Assembly: GCF_001750285.1 (NCBI RefSeq)
Contig: NZ_MAMP01000020.1
Span: forward strand, 1-64,000
DNA from: Domibacillus iocasae
GTDB lineage: Bacteria > Bacillota > Bacilli > Bacillales > Domibacillaceae
Length of the DNA: 64,000 nt
Direction: 5' to 3'
The position numbers and the translations under genes are program-made. The notes beneath the pieces are model-generated. The model saw nothing but the letters and a program-made list of their open reading frames with translations. It was not told the origin of the DNA and ran no database searches. How positions within the stretch are numbered: the stretch's first letter is position 1; each line of letters starts with the position of its first letter. Positions 30,794 through 40,900 of the stretch are shown one piece after another.

Positions 30794-31548
30794 TGAATCG
30801 AAGAATTTGTAGATTGATCAGTTTCTCCCTGCGGCAAAATTAAAATTTCCACCCGCCGGTTCTGCGCCCGTCCATCAGCCGTGTCGTTTGAAGCGATCGG
30901 CTGATATTCTCCATATCCTTTTGCACTGAATAAACGTGGATCAAGCTGTTCATTTTTCAAAATTTCTTTCATGAAGTTAACGGCACGCATCGCGCTTAAT
31001 TCCCAGTTCGAGTCAAATTGTGCTGTGCTGATCGGTACATTATCTGTATGACCGCTTATAATAATGCTGCGTGGGGTATCCATGACGAGCAGTTGAGAAA
31101 TTTCTTTTGCGTTTCCAAGATGGGCAGGCTGAATTTCAGCTTCACCAGAATTAAATAAGACATTATCGCGTATACGCAAAAGCAGCCCTTCGCCATTCAA
31201 CGTCGTTTCCACTTTATCCTGCAAATTATTTTCTTTAATATATGCTGTCATTTTTTCCTGCATTTCCTGCAATTCTTTTTGATCCGCCGCTTTTAAATTC
31301 TCTTGCTCATCTGTTTCAGACATGGCAGGATCAGCAACCGGGCTTGGGAAATCGAGAACGCCGGTGCCGCCTTCCATCTCATTTTGAAAAGCATTTGCAA
31401 GGGCCTGAAACTTCTGGACATCGACGGAGCTGCTCGCAAACAAAACAATAAATAAAGCAAGCAGCAGCGTCAGTAAATCCGCGTACGGTATAAGCCATGA
31501 TTCATCTACATGCTCTTCATGCTTTTTATGCCTTTTATGCTTCGCCAT
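30790..31548 (-). CDS. motB: Flagellar motor stator protein MotB
   Basis: 252 residues. Single membrane helix with the proton-binding aspartate in PYADLLTLLLALFIVLFA, plug/linker region, then an OmpA-like peptidoglycan-binding domain (IIISGHTDNVPIS, GYGEYQPIASN, RRVEILILP). Closer to proton-type MotB than to MotS as far as can be judged by eye. ATG 31548 lies inside the 3' end of motA (14-nt overlap); GGAGG is 11 nt upstream. An in-frame ATG further upstream (MPMEVDKE) is less likely. Confidence 0.93.
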   Translation of the reverse strand: MAKHKRHKKHEEHVDESWLIPYADLLTLLLALFIVLFASSSVDVQKFQALANAFQNEMEGGTGVLDFPSPVADPAMSETDEQENLKAADQKELQEMQEKMTAYIKENNLQDKVETTLNGEGLLLRIRDNVLFNSGEAEIQPAHLGNAKEISQLLVMDTPRSIIISGHTDNVPISTAQFDSNWELSAMRAVNFMKEILKNEQLDPRLFSAKGYGEYQPIASNDTADGRAQNRRVEILILPQGETDQSTNSSIQ

Positions 31549-32338
31549 CTCCTTGTCCACCTCCATCGGCATTCAGTAATTTTTTCTTTTCATCCGCCGG
31601 CAGATAAGAAGACAGCTTCTGCTCAAGGACACGCGGCGCTTCTCCTTCTAAGATTGAAAGAATGCCTTCCACCATCATTTCTTTTACTTTCGCTTCCATA
31701 CCCGATTTACGCTTCAATTTGTTCGCAAAAGGATGCCATAAAACATATCCGGTAAATATCCCAAGCAATGTAGCTACAAATGCCGCTGAAATGGCGTGAC
31801 CAAGCGCATTGGTATCAGCCATATTGCCGAGCGCCGCAATAAGACCAATAACGGCACCGAGCACTCCAAGCGTCGGTGCGTATGTGCCAGCTTGTGTAAA
31901 GATCGCCGCCCCTGACGCATGGCGGTCTTCCATTGCCGCAATTTCTTCACTAAGCACATCGCGGATATAATCTGCACTTTGGCCGTCCACCGCCAGGCTC
32001 ATACCATTTTTCAAAAAATCATCTTCAATTTCACTCATTTTTGTTTCAAGAGACAATAACCCTTCTTTACGGGCAAGTTCAGCCCATCCTGTAAATAAGC
32101 CGATTACTTCCTGCGGGCTCATTCTTTTTTGATCTTTAAACAAAATGCCGAATAACTTAGGAACTTTTTTCAAATCGGATCCCGGAAAAGCAATTGTTAC
32201 AGCTGCTACTGTGCCGACGACAATAATCAAAAAGGCGGCCGGGTTCATGAGAACAGATGGGCTGACCCCTTTGGCAACCATACCCACTCCAACCGCAATA
32301 ATACCTAAAATAATACCAACAAGAGAAGATTTATCCAT
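31535..32338 (-). CDS. motA: Flagellar motor stator protein MotA
   Basis: 267-residue membrane protein with four helices and a large cytosolic loop; forms the stator channel with MotB. The conserved TYAPTLGVLGAVIGLIAAL region and a C-terminal cytosolic tail are present. AAGGAG precedes ATG 32338. Translationally coupled to motB. The 200 bp upstream (32339-32543) show no other gene. Confidence 0.93.
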   Translation of the reverse strand: MDKSSLVGIILGIIAVGVGMVAKGVSPSVLMNPAAFLIIVVGTVAAVTIAFPGSDLKKVPKLFGILFKDQKRMSPQEVIGLFTGWAELARKEGLLSLETKMSEIEDDFLKNGMSLAVDGQSADYIRDVLSEEIAAMEDRHASGAAIFTQAGTYAPTLGVLGAVIGLIAALGNMADTNALGHAISAAFVATLLGIFTGYVLWHPFANKLKRKSGMEAKVKEMMVEGILSILEGEAPRVLEQKLSSYLPADEKKKLLNADGGGQGDGEA

Positions 32339-32543
32339 AATATGCTAACTCCTTATTTCCATAGACTTTTTTTACTATCATTCATTTAAAGAATATTTTA
32401 CACGTTTCGACAAAGAAAAAGAATGGCAAAACTGTTACATTCTGATCTTTTATTTTTCGAAAAAATAATAAAATATTATCATTAGATTTACATATATTTT
32501 CTAAAATAAGTGTAACTCAGATGAGAAAGAGGTCTTTACAGCC

Positions 32544-33720
32544 ATGATAAACTTAGTGATTCTGTCTTCTTTAATATTTTTCCTTTTTATAACATTCTCC
32601 TTTTTATTCAAATGTACTTATTATTAAATTTTTACAACGTCTTTTTTCAGCTCCCGCTCATAGTTTGACTGCGCGACTTGAAGGAAACAAATTCGCTCTG
32701 GCCATTCCCGGTACACACAGCAGGCGAAAAATCCAAAGGATTCTTTCCAAACAATTTTTATCTTTACAAAACTTTTTCACGTATTCAGCGAACCAGTCTC
32801 CCTTACTTTTTCAGCCGGTGTGGCATTGGCCCCGGAAGATGGATCTGATTGTCACACTCTTTTGCTTCGTGCAGAGCCGGCATTGCGCCACGTAAAGAAC
32901 CATGGGAAAAACAATATCGCCCTCTACCATTTATTCTTTCATCATCAGGATCTGGAATGCCAGCTTGCCATGAGTTTTCGAAGCGCCCTTCAAAATGGTA
33001 AGTTTTATTTATGCTATCAGCTTAAATTCAATCTTACTGAGCATTCAATTGCTTCTGACGAAGCACTGATTCGCTGGAACAGTCCTGTTCCCGACAATGT
33101 GTCCCCCGTGGTTTTTACTCCGGCCGCTGAAAAAAACGGCATTATTTTCGAGCTGACGAAATGGATTTTAGAGGAAGCATGCCGGCAAATGAAACAATGG
33201 AATCAATCAGGGCATCCAATTAAACGGGTGGCCGTCAATATTTCAGCCCCACTGTTTTTATCGGACAGTCTCCCTGAAATGATTAGCAAAATTCTTTATG
33301 ACTATCAACTTCCGGCACATCAGCTGGAGTTAGAGATAACAGAAACAGCGATCATCGAGTATTTTGATAAGGAGCTTCATGTGATCCATTTGCTAAAAAA
33401 AGTTGAGATTTCCATTTTGCTTAATGATTTCGGTACAGGTGTTTCCTCCCTCATTTATTTAAAAAAACTGTCGATTGATACATTAAAAATTGATAAGTCT
33501 TTTATTGATGGTGTTCATACTTCTTTCGAATACAAGGCTCTGGTTAAAATGATCATTCAGCTTGCTAAACTGTTTAAGCTGTCTGTGGTGGCAGAGGGTG
33601 TGGAAAAAAAGGAATAGATGAGCGTTTTAAAAAAATTAGGATGCGATTCGGTTCAAGGCTATCTGATCAGCCGTCCTGAATACCCTGACGTATTAAATAC
33701 ACTTTACACACAAAAAAACA
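32544..33720 (+). pseudogene. Decayed GGDEF-EAL (c-di-GMP turnover) gene
   Basis: Pieces of a c-di-GMP protein in different frames. 32544 begins a 27-codon membrane-helix-like start. From about 32640 one frame reads TARLEGNKFALAIPG, a ruined GGDEF (EGNKF). About 32780 the frame changes to SLTFSAGVALAPEDGSD and KNHGKNNIALYH, and continues into an EAL domain (EALIRWNS) to 33617. The first catalytic aspartate of DDFG is Asn (NDFGTGVSSL). A TAG at 33615-33617 stands where CAG would continue EGVEKKE-MSVLKKLGCDSVQGY, after which the normal EAL end (YLISRP) is readable. The GGDEF part is also shortened. Confidence 0.88.
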
Positions 33721-33731
33721 TGGATCATAAT

Positions 33732-33770
33732 AAAAAACCGCAGAACCTAATACGGGTTCTACGGTTTTTG
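33732..33770 (-). terminator. hmp terminator
   Basis: Stem AAAAACCG-AGAACC / GGGTTCT-CGGTTTTT with a single mismatch and T-rich tail on the minus strand. Confidence 0.83.
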
Positions 33771-33771
33771 T

Positions 33772-34971
33772 TTAAGACTGAAGAGCTATAGCCGGGCCAA
33801 AAAATTCGTATTTCACATTTTGTTCAGTAAAGCCAAGCTCCGTTAAATGCCGCATAACAGCCCTCATAAATGGTACAGGTCCGCAAATGTAGCAAATGCT
33901 GTTTGAATCGATGACTTCCTGCAAAAAGTCTTTGCTAATATAACCGGTCACATCACATACGTCAGACTCATTCTTTTTCTCTTCGTACGCAACGTACAAT
34001 TTCCCGTCCGATAATTGGCTGATTTTTTCTGCTGCTTCAATTCCAAATGCGTGCCCTTCTTTGTTACGAGCCGCTTGAATGAAAACCGTCTTTCGGTCCG
34101 GCTCATTTTCAGCAATGGAACCGAGCATCGCCATCATCGGTGTCACACCGACGCCACCCGCGATAAGCGCAACAGGCTGTGGACCTTTTTCCAAATAAAA
34201 GTCACCAGCCGGCGCACTTACTTCAAGTGTATCTCCTTCTTTTAATTGATTATGTAAAAAATTTGAAACTTTTCCTTGTGGATCGCGATCCGCTTCACGT
34301 TTAACGGAAATACGTAATTTGTCACTTCCCGGTGCCTGTGACAAGCTATACTGGCGGTTCACTAAAAATTCTTCCCCTGGAATCGCTGTTCGGATTGTAA
34401 TATATTGTCCTGGCAAATAAGACGGCGCGGGCGTGCCATCTTTTGCTTTTAAATAGAAAGATGTAATGACTGCGCTCTCTTCGACTTTTTTCTCTATATA
34501 AAACTCTTTAAAGTCTTTCCAGCCGTTTTTCTGCTGTTCCGCTTCTTCATACATTTCTTTTTCTACATTAATAAATACTTGGGCAATCACATGATAGGCT
34601 TCTTCCCACGCTCCAATGACCTCATCAGTTGCAGCGTCACCTAATACGCCTTTAATCGCTTTTAATAAATACTCTCCTACAATTGGATAATGCTCCGGTT
34701 TAATTGCCAGGCTGCGGTGCTTATGTGCGATTTGTTTTACTGCCGGAAGCAATACTTCTAATTGATCAATATACTTCGCTGCTGCATAAACCGTATTAGC
34801 AAGAGCCGTCTGCTGGCGCCCTTGAGACTGGTTGGCATGATTGAAAATATTCAATAATTCCGGATGCGCTTCAAACATTGTTTTATAAAAATAAGTTGTA
34901 ATGGCAACACCGTGTGTTTCTAAAATAGGAGCTGTTGATTTAATAATATCAATGTTTTTTTGTGATAGCAC
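33772..34971 (-). CDS. hmp: Flavohemoprotein (nitric oxide dioxygenase)
   Basis: 399 residues. Globin domain (about 1-140) with proximal H85 and distal Y29, FAD domain (RQYSLSQAP about 206) and NAD domain (GGVGVTPM, YICGPVPFM). Oxidises NO to nitrate using O2 and NAD(P)H. The start is GTG 34971 after GGGGG. Divergent from nsrR, with two NsrR-like sites between, so it should be induced by NO. Confidence 0.95.
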   Translation of the reverse strand: MLSQKNIDIIKSTAPILETHGVAITTYFYKTMFEAHPELLNIFNHANQSQGRQQTALANTVYAAAKYIDQLEVLLPAVKQIAHKHRSLAIKPEHYPIVGEYLLKAIKGVLGDAATDEVIGAWEEAYHVIAQVFINVEKEMYEEAEQQKNGWKDFKEFYIEKKVEESAVITSFYLKAKDGTPAPSYLPGQYITIRTAIPGEEFLVNRQYSLSQAPGSDKLRISVKREADRDPQGKVSNFLHNQLKEGDTLEVSAPAGDFYLEKGPQPVALIAGGVGVTPMMAMLGSIAENEPDRKTVFIQAARNKEGHAFGIEAAEKISQLSDGKLYVAYEEKKNESDVCDVTGYISKDFLQEVIDSNSICYICGPVPFMRAVMRHLTELGFTEQNVKYEFFGPAIALQS

Positions 34972-34995
34972 GATAATTCCCCCGTATTCTTTTAA

Positions 34996-35018
34996 AAGAT
35001 GTATTTTATATACATCTT
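34996..35018. promoter_or_regulatory. NsrR-type operator 1 (hmp)
   Basis: Perfect 9-5-9 inverted repeat AAGATGTAT / ATACATCTT about 25-47 bp upstream of the hmp start; it matches the ATGTATTTTAAATACAT-like NsrR pattern. Confidence 0.78.
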
Positions 35019-35054
35019 ATTTATATGTTATTAGAAACGCAAAAACAATATCTA

Positions 35055-35079
35055 AAATGTATATTTTAAAAATATTCAC
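35055..35079. promoter_or_regulatory. NsrR-type operator 2 (nsrR side)
   Basis: ATGTATATTTTAAAAATATT is a less symmetric relative of operator 1, immediately upstream of the nsrR -35 element; it suggests autoregulation. Confidence 0.5.
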
Positions 35080-35081
35080 AA

Positions 35082-35111
35082 TTGCACATTATTCTTTTCA
35101 CGTGACATAAT
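35082..35111 (+). promoter_or_regulatory. nsrR promoter
   Basis: TTGCAC (35082-35087), 18 nt and CATAAT (35106-35111), 25 nt before the start codon. Confidence 0.55.
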
Positions 35112-35135
35112 AGGTATATAGGATAGGTGAGGAAA

Positions 35136-35582
35136 ATGAAATTAACACTTTATACGGATTATTCACTTCGATTACTTGTTTTTCTAGGGGCAAAAGAAGA
35201 TGGGGAATTGTCAAACATTAGAGAAATTGCATCTGCATACAATATTTCAAAAAATCATTTAATGAAAGTGACGCATGAACTTGGCAAGCTTGGTTATGTT
35301 GAAACGATCCGAGGACGCAATGGCGGCATCCGGCTTGCTAAAAATCCAGTTGATATCAATATTGGCGAAGTTGTCCGAAAAACAGAAGATGATTTCCATC
35401 TTGTTGAGTGCTTTGTTGATCCCGGCCGTTGTGTGATTACACCGATCTGTGGATTGCGGCATGTATTTGCAGAAGCGCTGCAAGCTTTTATGGCAGTGCT
35501 GGACCGCTATACACTGAATGATTTTTTAGCCGATAAAGACATGCTGCGTATCTTTTTAGAATCCAACGCTTCCACTACGTAA
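35136..35582 (+). CDS. nsrR: NO-sensing Rrf2 family repressor NsrR
   Basis: 148 residues. Winged helix at about 1-70 (SLRLLVFLGAKE, NISKNHLMKVTHELGKLGYV) and the iron-sulfur cysteines C92, C99 and C105 (ECFVDPGRCVITPIC). In B. subtilis the corresponding cysteines hold a [4Fe-4S] cluster destroyed by NO. ATG 36 bp after the -10; GTG 35127 is a less likely start. Divergent from hmp, its expected target. Confidence 0.93.
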   Translation: MKLTLYTDYSLRLLVFLGAKEDGELSNIREIASAYNISKNHLMKVTHELGKLGYVETIRGRNGGIRLAKNPVDINIGEVVRKTEDDFHLVECFVDPGRCVITPICGLRHVFAEALQAFMAVLDRYTLNDFLADKDMLRIFLESNASTT

Positions 35583-35598
35583 TGGAGCGTTTTTTTTG
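35565..35598 (+). terminator. nsrR terminator
   Basis: AACGCT-CCA / TGG-AGCGTT stem closing over the nsrR stop codon, followed by T8. Confidence 0.78.
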
Positions 35599-35636
35599 AT
35601 AAAATAACTATACTACCTATATAAAGGAGACTATCG

Positions 35637-36869
35637 ATGGAAAATTTTCAGGAACAATTAGAAAAATACGCGCAACTAGCAGTCTCAACAGGTGTAAACA
35701 TTCAGCCGGAACAGACACTTGTCGTCCGGGCAGCAATTGATTCAGCACAGCTTGTCCGTTTAATTGTTGAAAAAGCTTACCAAGCAGGCGCTAAACATGT
35801 GTATGTCGACTGGAGCGACGATGCCGTTTCCAAATTGAAATATACTCTTGCTCCGGAAGAAGCATTTCATGAATTCCCGGATTGGAACAAACAAATGATG
35901 GAGTCGCTTGCCCAAAAAGGGGCGGCGTTTATGTCGATCGTGTCGTCCGGGCCGGATTTATTAAAAGGAGTCGACGGAAAACGCATTGCTGCTTACCAAA
36001 AAGCGGCAGGTGCCGCAATGAAAAAATATCGGGAATATATCCAGTCAGACAAAGTAAGTTGGACGGTGATCGCTGCTCCTTCAAAAGACTGGGCCGATAA
36101 AGTTTTCAGCGAGCTTCCTGAACAGGAGCGGATTCCAGCTCTTTGGGAAGCAATTTTCAAAGCGGTTCGTGCCAATCATGCTGATCCGGTTCAAGCATGG
36201 AAAGATCATGATGCGCGCCTTTGTGAAAAAGTGGCTGTACTAAACCAGCAGCATTTTAAATCGCTTCATTATACAGCGCCTGGAACAGATTTAACGATCG
36301 ATCTTCCTGACACACATCTATGGGTAGGCGCAGGCAGCACAAACGAGCAGGGACACAGCTTTATGGCGAATATGCCAACAGAAGAAGTGTTTACTGTTCC
36401 TGTGAAAACAGGTGTCAACGGCTACGTAAAAGCAACAAAGCCGCTCAGCTATGCAGGAAACATTATCGACGGTTTTACTGTTACATTTGAAAATGGACGT
36501 ATAGTAAATGTAACCGCCGAAGAAGGCGAAGACGTGTTGAAGCAGCTTGTGGATACGGATGAAGGTTCTCACTATTTAGGAGAAGTGGCACTTGTCCCTC
36601 ATGACTCGCCGATTTCAAATGCAGGCATTTTGTTTTTCAATACACTTTTTGATGAAAATGCATCTAATCATCTAGCCATCGGCAGTGCATACGCATTTTG
36701 TATTGAAGGCGGCAAAGAAATGTCGCAGGATGAGCTTGAGAAAAACGGCTTAAATACAAGCATCACTCACGTCGACTTCATGATTGGTTCCGCTGAGATG
36801 AACATTGATGGCATAAAAGCAGACGGCACCCTTGAACCCGTTTTCCGCAACGGCAATTGGGTGTCATGA
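35637..36869 (+). CDS. ampS: Aminopeptidase, M29 family (AmpS/aminopeptidase T)
   Basis: 410 residues; cytosolic metallo-aminopeptidase releasing N-terminal residues. The M29 metal site is visible in NMPTEEVF (Glu), GSHYLGEVALV (Glu), NHLAIGSAY (His) and HVDFMIGS (Asp), all in the C-terminal third. AAAGGAG precedes ATG 35637. A single gene between nsrR and gltC, with its own terminator. Confidence 0.93.
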   Translation: MENFQEQLEKYAQLAVSTGVNIQPEQTLVVRAAIDSAQLVRLIVEKAYQAGAKHVYVDWSDDAVSKLKYTLAPEEAFHEFPDWNKQMMESLAQKGAAFMSIVSSGPDLLKGVDGKRIAAYQKAAGAAMKKYREYIQSDKVSWTVIAAPSKDWADKVFSELPEQERIPALWEAIFKAVRANHADPVQAWKDHDARLCEKVAVLNQQHFKSLHYTAPGTDLTIDLPDTHLWVGAGSTNEQGHSFMANMPTEEVFTVPVKTGVNGYVKATKPLSYAGNIIDGFTVTFENGRIVNVTAEEGEDVLKQLVDTDEGSHYLGEVALVPHDSPISNAGILFFNTLFDENASNHLAIGSAYAFCIEGGKEMSQDELEKNGLNTSITHVDFMIGSAEMNIDGIKADGTLEPVFRNGNWVS

Positions 36870-36873
36870 CACT

Positions 36874-36921
36874 ACAGAAAAGATCCCGTTCCGCTTATTT
36901 GCGGCACGGGATCTTTTCTGT
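36874..36921. terminator. Bidirectional terminator between ampS and gltC
   Basis: Long stem ACAGAAAAGATCCCG / CGGGATCTTTTCTGT with a further GC pairing inside, between convergent genes. Confidence 0.88.
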
Positions 36922-37826
36922 TATAAACTAAATTCATTCAACCGGTTGTAATATTTAATGAGGAATTCATAAAATAACTTTTCGGATGGCGGCAGTGTTC
37001 TCGATTTAGTTATAATGACGCCAACCGTTCTAGTCACCCGCGGCACACTGACCGGGATGCTGACCGTACCTACCGGTGTCTGGTCAATCAAAAGGGTCTC
37101 CGGCAGCAGGCTGACACCAAGTCCCGCTTCTACGAGGCCTTTAATTGTATATATATCGTCGCTTTCAAATGCAACAGCTGGTTCAAAATTCACCTGCTTA
37201 CAGGCATCAATGACGAGCGCCCGCATATCATATCCTGTTCTGAACAACACGAACTGGTCATCCATCAAGTCCCGTAAGTTAATGGATACTTGCTTAGCGT
37301 GACGATGGTGGGTCGGAATTAATGCCCTCATATGTTCTGAGAAAAAAACATGTGTATTAATATCAGCTGTCGGTTCCGGAACAGGAGATACAAATGCAAG
37401 ATCAATTTCGCCTTTTTCCACTCGATCACGCAGTTCCCGGTTCGAACCTTGCTTAAAATCAAAACCGACATCTGAGTATTGGTTTCGGAAAGCAGAAATG
37501 ACCCGAGGCAATGTTTTCGTCGCGAGCGAATTCGGAAAGCCAAGACGAATTTTCCCGGCTTCCGGATTTAAATAATCCTCAATAGCCTGCACTGCTTTAT
37601 CCATTGCTTCCATGGCAATAACAGCATGATCATAAAAAATACGGCCGGCATGAGTTAAACGCACACTTCTCCCTTCTCTTAAAAAAAGCTCCACTCCCAG
37701 TTCATCTTCAAGCTTCGCAATTTGGCGGCTGACCGCTGACTGGGCGACATGAAGAAGAAATGCAGCTTCTGTAACGTGCTCTTGACGCGCTACTTCCATA
37801 AAATATTTCACTTGCCTCATTTCCAT
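36921..37826 (-). CDS. gltC: LysR-type activator of glutamate synthase, GltC
   Basis: 301 residues. N-terminal helix-turn-helix (VTEAAFLLHVAQSAVSRQIAKLEDELG, about 18-44) and a LysR effector domain (about 90-295). In B. subtilis GltC activates gltAB when 2-oxoglutarate is high and is inactivated by glutamate dehydrogenase under glutamate excess. It is divergent from gltA across a 130-bp control region, the same arrangement. Starts MEMRQVKYFMEV like B. subtilis GltC (MELRQLRYFMEV). Confidence 0.93.
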   Translation of the reverse strand: MEMRQVKYFMEVARQEHVTEAAFLLHVAQSAVSRQIAKLEDELGVELFLREGRSVRLTHAGRIFYDHAVIAMEAMDKAVQAIEDYLNPEAGKIRLGFPNSLATKTLPRVISAFRNQYSDVGFDFKQGSNRELRDRVEKGEIDLAFVSPVPEPTADINTHVFFSEHMRALIPTHHRHAKQVSINLRDLMDDQFVLFRTGYDMRALVIDACKQVNFEPAVAFESDDIYTIKGLVEAGLGVSLLPETLLIDQTPVGTVSIPVSVPRVTRTVGVIITKSRTLPPSEKLFYEFLIKYYNRLNEFSL

Positions 37827-37845
37827 TTATAAACACACCCTTCGA

Positions 37846-37863
37846 ATCATATCATTTTGAGAT
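37846..37863. promoter_or_regulatory. Candidate GltC-binding site
   Basis: ATCATATCATTTTGAGAT has the ATC...GAGAT ends of a GltC dyad (ATCTC-N7-GAGAT in B. subtilis) and lies between gltC and the gltA -35. One arm is degenerate. Confidence 0.42.
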
Positions 37864-37884
37864 GAATAAACGATTAATAATATA

Positions 37885-37913
37885 TTGATTGTATCATTTA
37901 TCGTCTTTACAAT
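37885..37913 (+). promoter_or_regulatory. gltA promoter
   Basis: TTGATT (37885-37890), a 17-nt spacer and TACAAT (37908-37913), followed by GGAGGT ahead of ATG 37958. Confidence 0.72.
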
Positions 37914-37957
37914 AAATACTAACAGAGAAAGATGATTTGAACGCGGAGGTGCACAAC

Positions 37958-40900
37958 ATGAATCTACACGGTTACCCAGAAAAACAGGGCTTGTATGACC
38001 CACAAAATGAGCATGACGCATGCGGTATCGGTTTTATCGCAAATATAAAAGGACGCCCATCCCACAAAATTGTGCAGGATGGTATTCATATGCTTTGCCG
38101 CTTAGAACATCGTGGCGGCAACTTGAACGGAACAACAGGCGACGGTGCAGGGATTATGCTGCAAATATGCGATGATTTTTTCCGTAAAGAATGTGAAAAT
38201 TCGAATATTATATTACCTGCTCCGTATGAATATGCAGTTGGCATGTTCTTTCTTCCTAAAAATAAAAAAGAACGTGAGCAAATTCAAGTAGAAACAGAAT
38301 TGATTATCCATGAAGAAGGCTTAAAACTTCTCGGCTGGCGTGACGTACCGGTTAACCCGGAAGCGGCTGGACCAGAAGCGCTCGTCATCGCTCCCTATGT
38401 GATGCAGCTATTCGTTGAAAAAAATACAAAACACAAAACAGAGAAAGATTTTGAACGCGCGCTCTATATAATGAGAAAACGCATTGAAAATGAAATCGGA
38501 CGCAATCCGGATGTGAAAGGCACGTTTTACATTCCAAGCTTTTCCACGCGAACAATTATTTATAAAGGCATGCTCACACCGGAACAAATTGATCAATATT
38601 ATATCGATCTTGCGAAAGAAGACTATCAGTCGGCTTTCTCACTCGTTCACTCACGTTTCAGTACGAATACATTTCCGAGCTGGGAACGTGCGCATCCATA
38701 CCGCTACTTAATTCATAACGGTGAAATCAATACAAACCGCGGAAACGTAAGCTGGATGCAGGCACGTGAAAAAGCCGGCTATTCAAAATTGTTCGGTGAT
38801 CAGTATAAAGATCTTTTGCCAATCATTGATACAAACGGCAGTGACTCGGCGATGCTTGATAATGCGGTTGAGTTTTTAACACTGTCAGGCCGGTCGCTCC
38901 CTCATGCAGCAATGATGCTGATTCCAGAACCGTGGGACCGCGATCCGCATATGGCGGATCCAAAAAAAGCTTTTTATGAATACCACAGCTGTCTAATGGA
39001 GCCTTGGGATGGCCCAACATCCATTTCGTTTACAGACGGACGCAAAATCGGAACGATTCTTGACCGTAATGGACTACGTCCGGCCCGCTACTACGTGACA
39101 GATGACGATCACATCATTTATTCATCTGAAGTAGGCACAATCGAAGTCGATGAAAAACGCATTGTAAAAAAAGAAACGGTCAGCGCGGGTGAAATGCTTC
39201 TTGTTGATTTAGAAGAAGGCCGCATCGTATCTGATGAAGAAATTAAGCAGGAAATCACAACAGCTGAGCCTTATCGTGAATGGCTTGACAATAATTTAAC
39301 GCACATTACAGATCTTGAAGAACCGTCAGATGCGCAGGAAAAGTCTTTCAGTGAAACTGAAATGCTGAACCTTCATAAAGCATTTGGCTATACGTATGAT
39401 GAACTGACAAAACAAATTGCTCCGATGGCGACTGAAAAAACGGATCCGATCGGCTCCATGGGCTATGATGCGCCACTCGCGATTTTGTCCGAACGTCCAC
39501 AGCTTTTATATAACTACTTTAAACAGTTATTTGCTCAAGTAACGAATCCGCCAATTGATGCAATTCGTGAAGATAACGTTGTTTCTATGATGACCCTTCT
39601 TGGCAATGAAGGGAATATTTTGACCCCTTCTGCCGAAAATAGCCGTCGTATTCGTTTAGAAACGCCGATTCTTGGCGAAAAAGAGTGGAATAAAATTTCG
39701 TTCAATAAAAAAGAAGCTTTTAAAACTGAAACACTTTCTCTTCTTTTTAATACGAAAGGTCGAGCGTCATTGTCTGATGCCATGACTCAATTGTTTAAGC
39801 AGGCTGATGCGGCTATTGAAACAGGTACGTCAATCTTGATTTTATCGGATCGTGGCGTTTCAAATAAAAAAGCAGCGGTTCCTGCGCTTCTTGCAGTAAG
39901 TGGGCTTCACCACCATCTGATTAAAACAGGACGCCGTACAAATGTCAGCCTTGTTCTTGATACAGCAGAAGCGCGTGATGTTCACCAGTTCTGCTGCTTG
40001 ATCGGCTACGGTGCAGATGCTATTTACCCATACCTTGCGATCGCATCTTTGCGCTCAATGGTGGCAGATGGCACGATTCAAAACATGTCATCAGAAGAAG
40101 CAGAGAAAAACTATAACTACGCAGCAACAAGCGGCATTATTAAAGTTATGGCAAAAATGGGTATTTCAACCGTTCAAAGTTACCGCGGCGCACAAATTTT
40201 TGAAGCGGTCGGTATTGGACATGATGTCATTGAAACGTACTTCACTGGCACAACAACAGCGCTTAGCGGCATTACACTTGATGTCGTTTTACAAGAAACA
40301 CTCGCCCGTCATCACGACGCGTTTGGCAAAGGCGAATTCAGTGATCCAACGCTTGATTCAAGCGGTGAGTTCGCGTGGAGGCGCACAGGTGAAAAACATG
40401 CGTTTAATCCGAAAACCATTCATATGCTTCAGCACGCATCACGGACGAATGATTATGAGTTGTATAAACAATATTCATCGCTCGTAAACGAAGAAAACAT
40501 TATGTTCCTTCGCGGCTTGCTTGACCTTGATTTCTCTGCCCGTCCATCAATTCCGCTTGAGGAAGTTGAACCGCTTGAAAACATCTTTAAACGGTTTAAA
40601 TCCGGTGCGATGTCTTACGGTTCTATTAGTAAAGAAGCACATGAATCATTGGCGATTGCCCTTAACCGTTTAGGCGGGAAAAGCAATAGCGGTGAAGGCG
40701 GCGAAGATTCGGCTCGTTACACGAAGGATGCTAACGGGGACATGCGCTCAAGTTCGATTAAACAGGTCGCATCCGGCCGTTTCGGTGTCACAAGTGAATA
40801 TTTAAATACAGCAACAGAGATTCAAATTAAAATGGCTCAAGGCGCGAAACCGGGTGAAGGCGGACATTTGCCTGGTAAAAAGGTTTATCCTTGGATTGCA

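Noticed and set aside
40011-40487. 158-codon plus-strand frame within gltA
   Set aside because: Out-of-frame shadow of gltA, whose protein is continuous and family-matching through this region.
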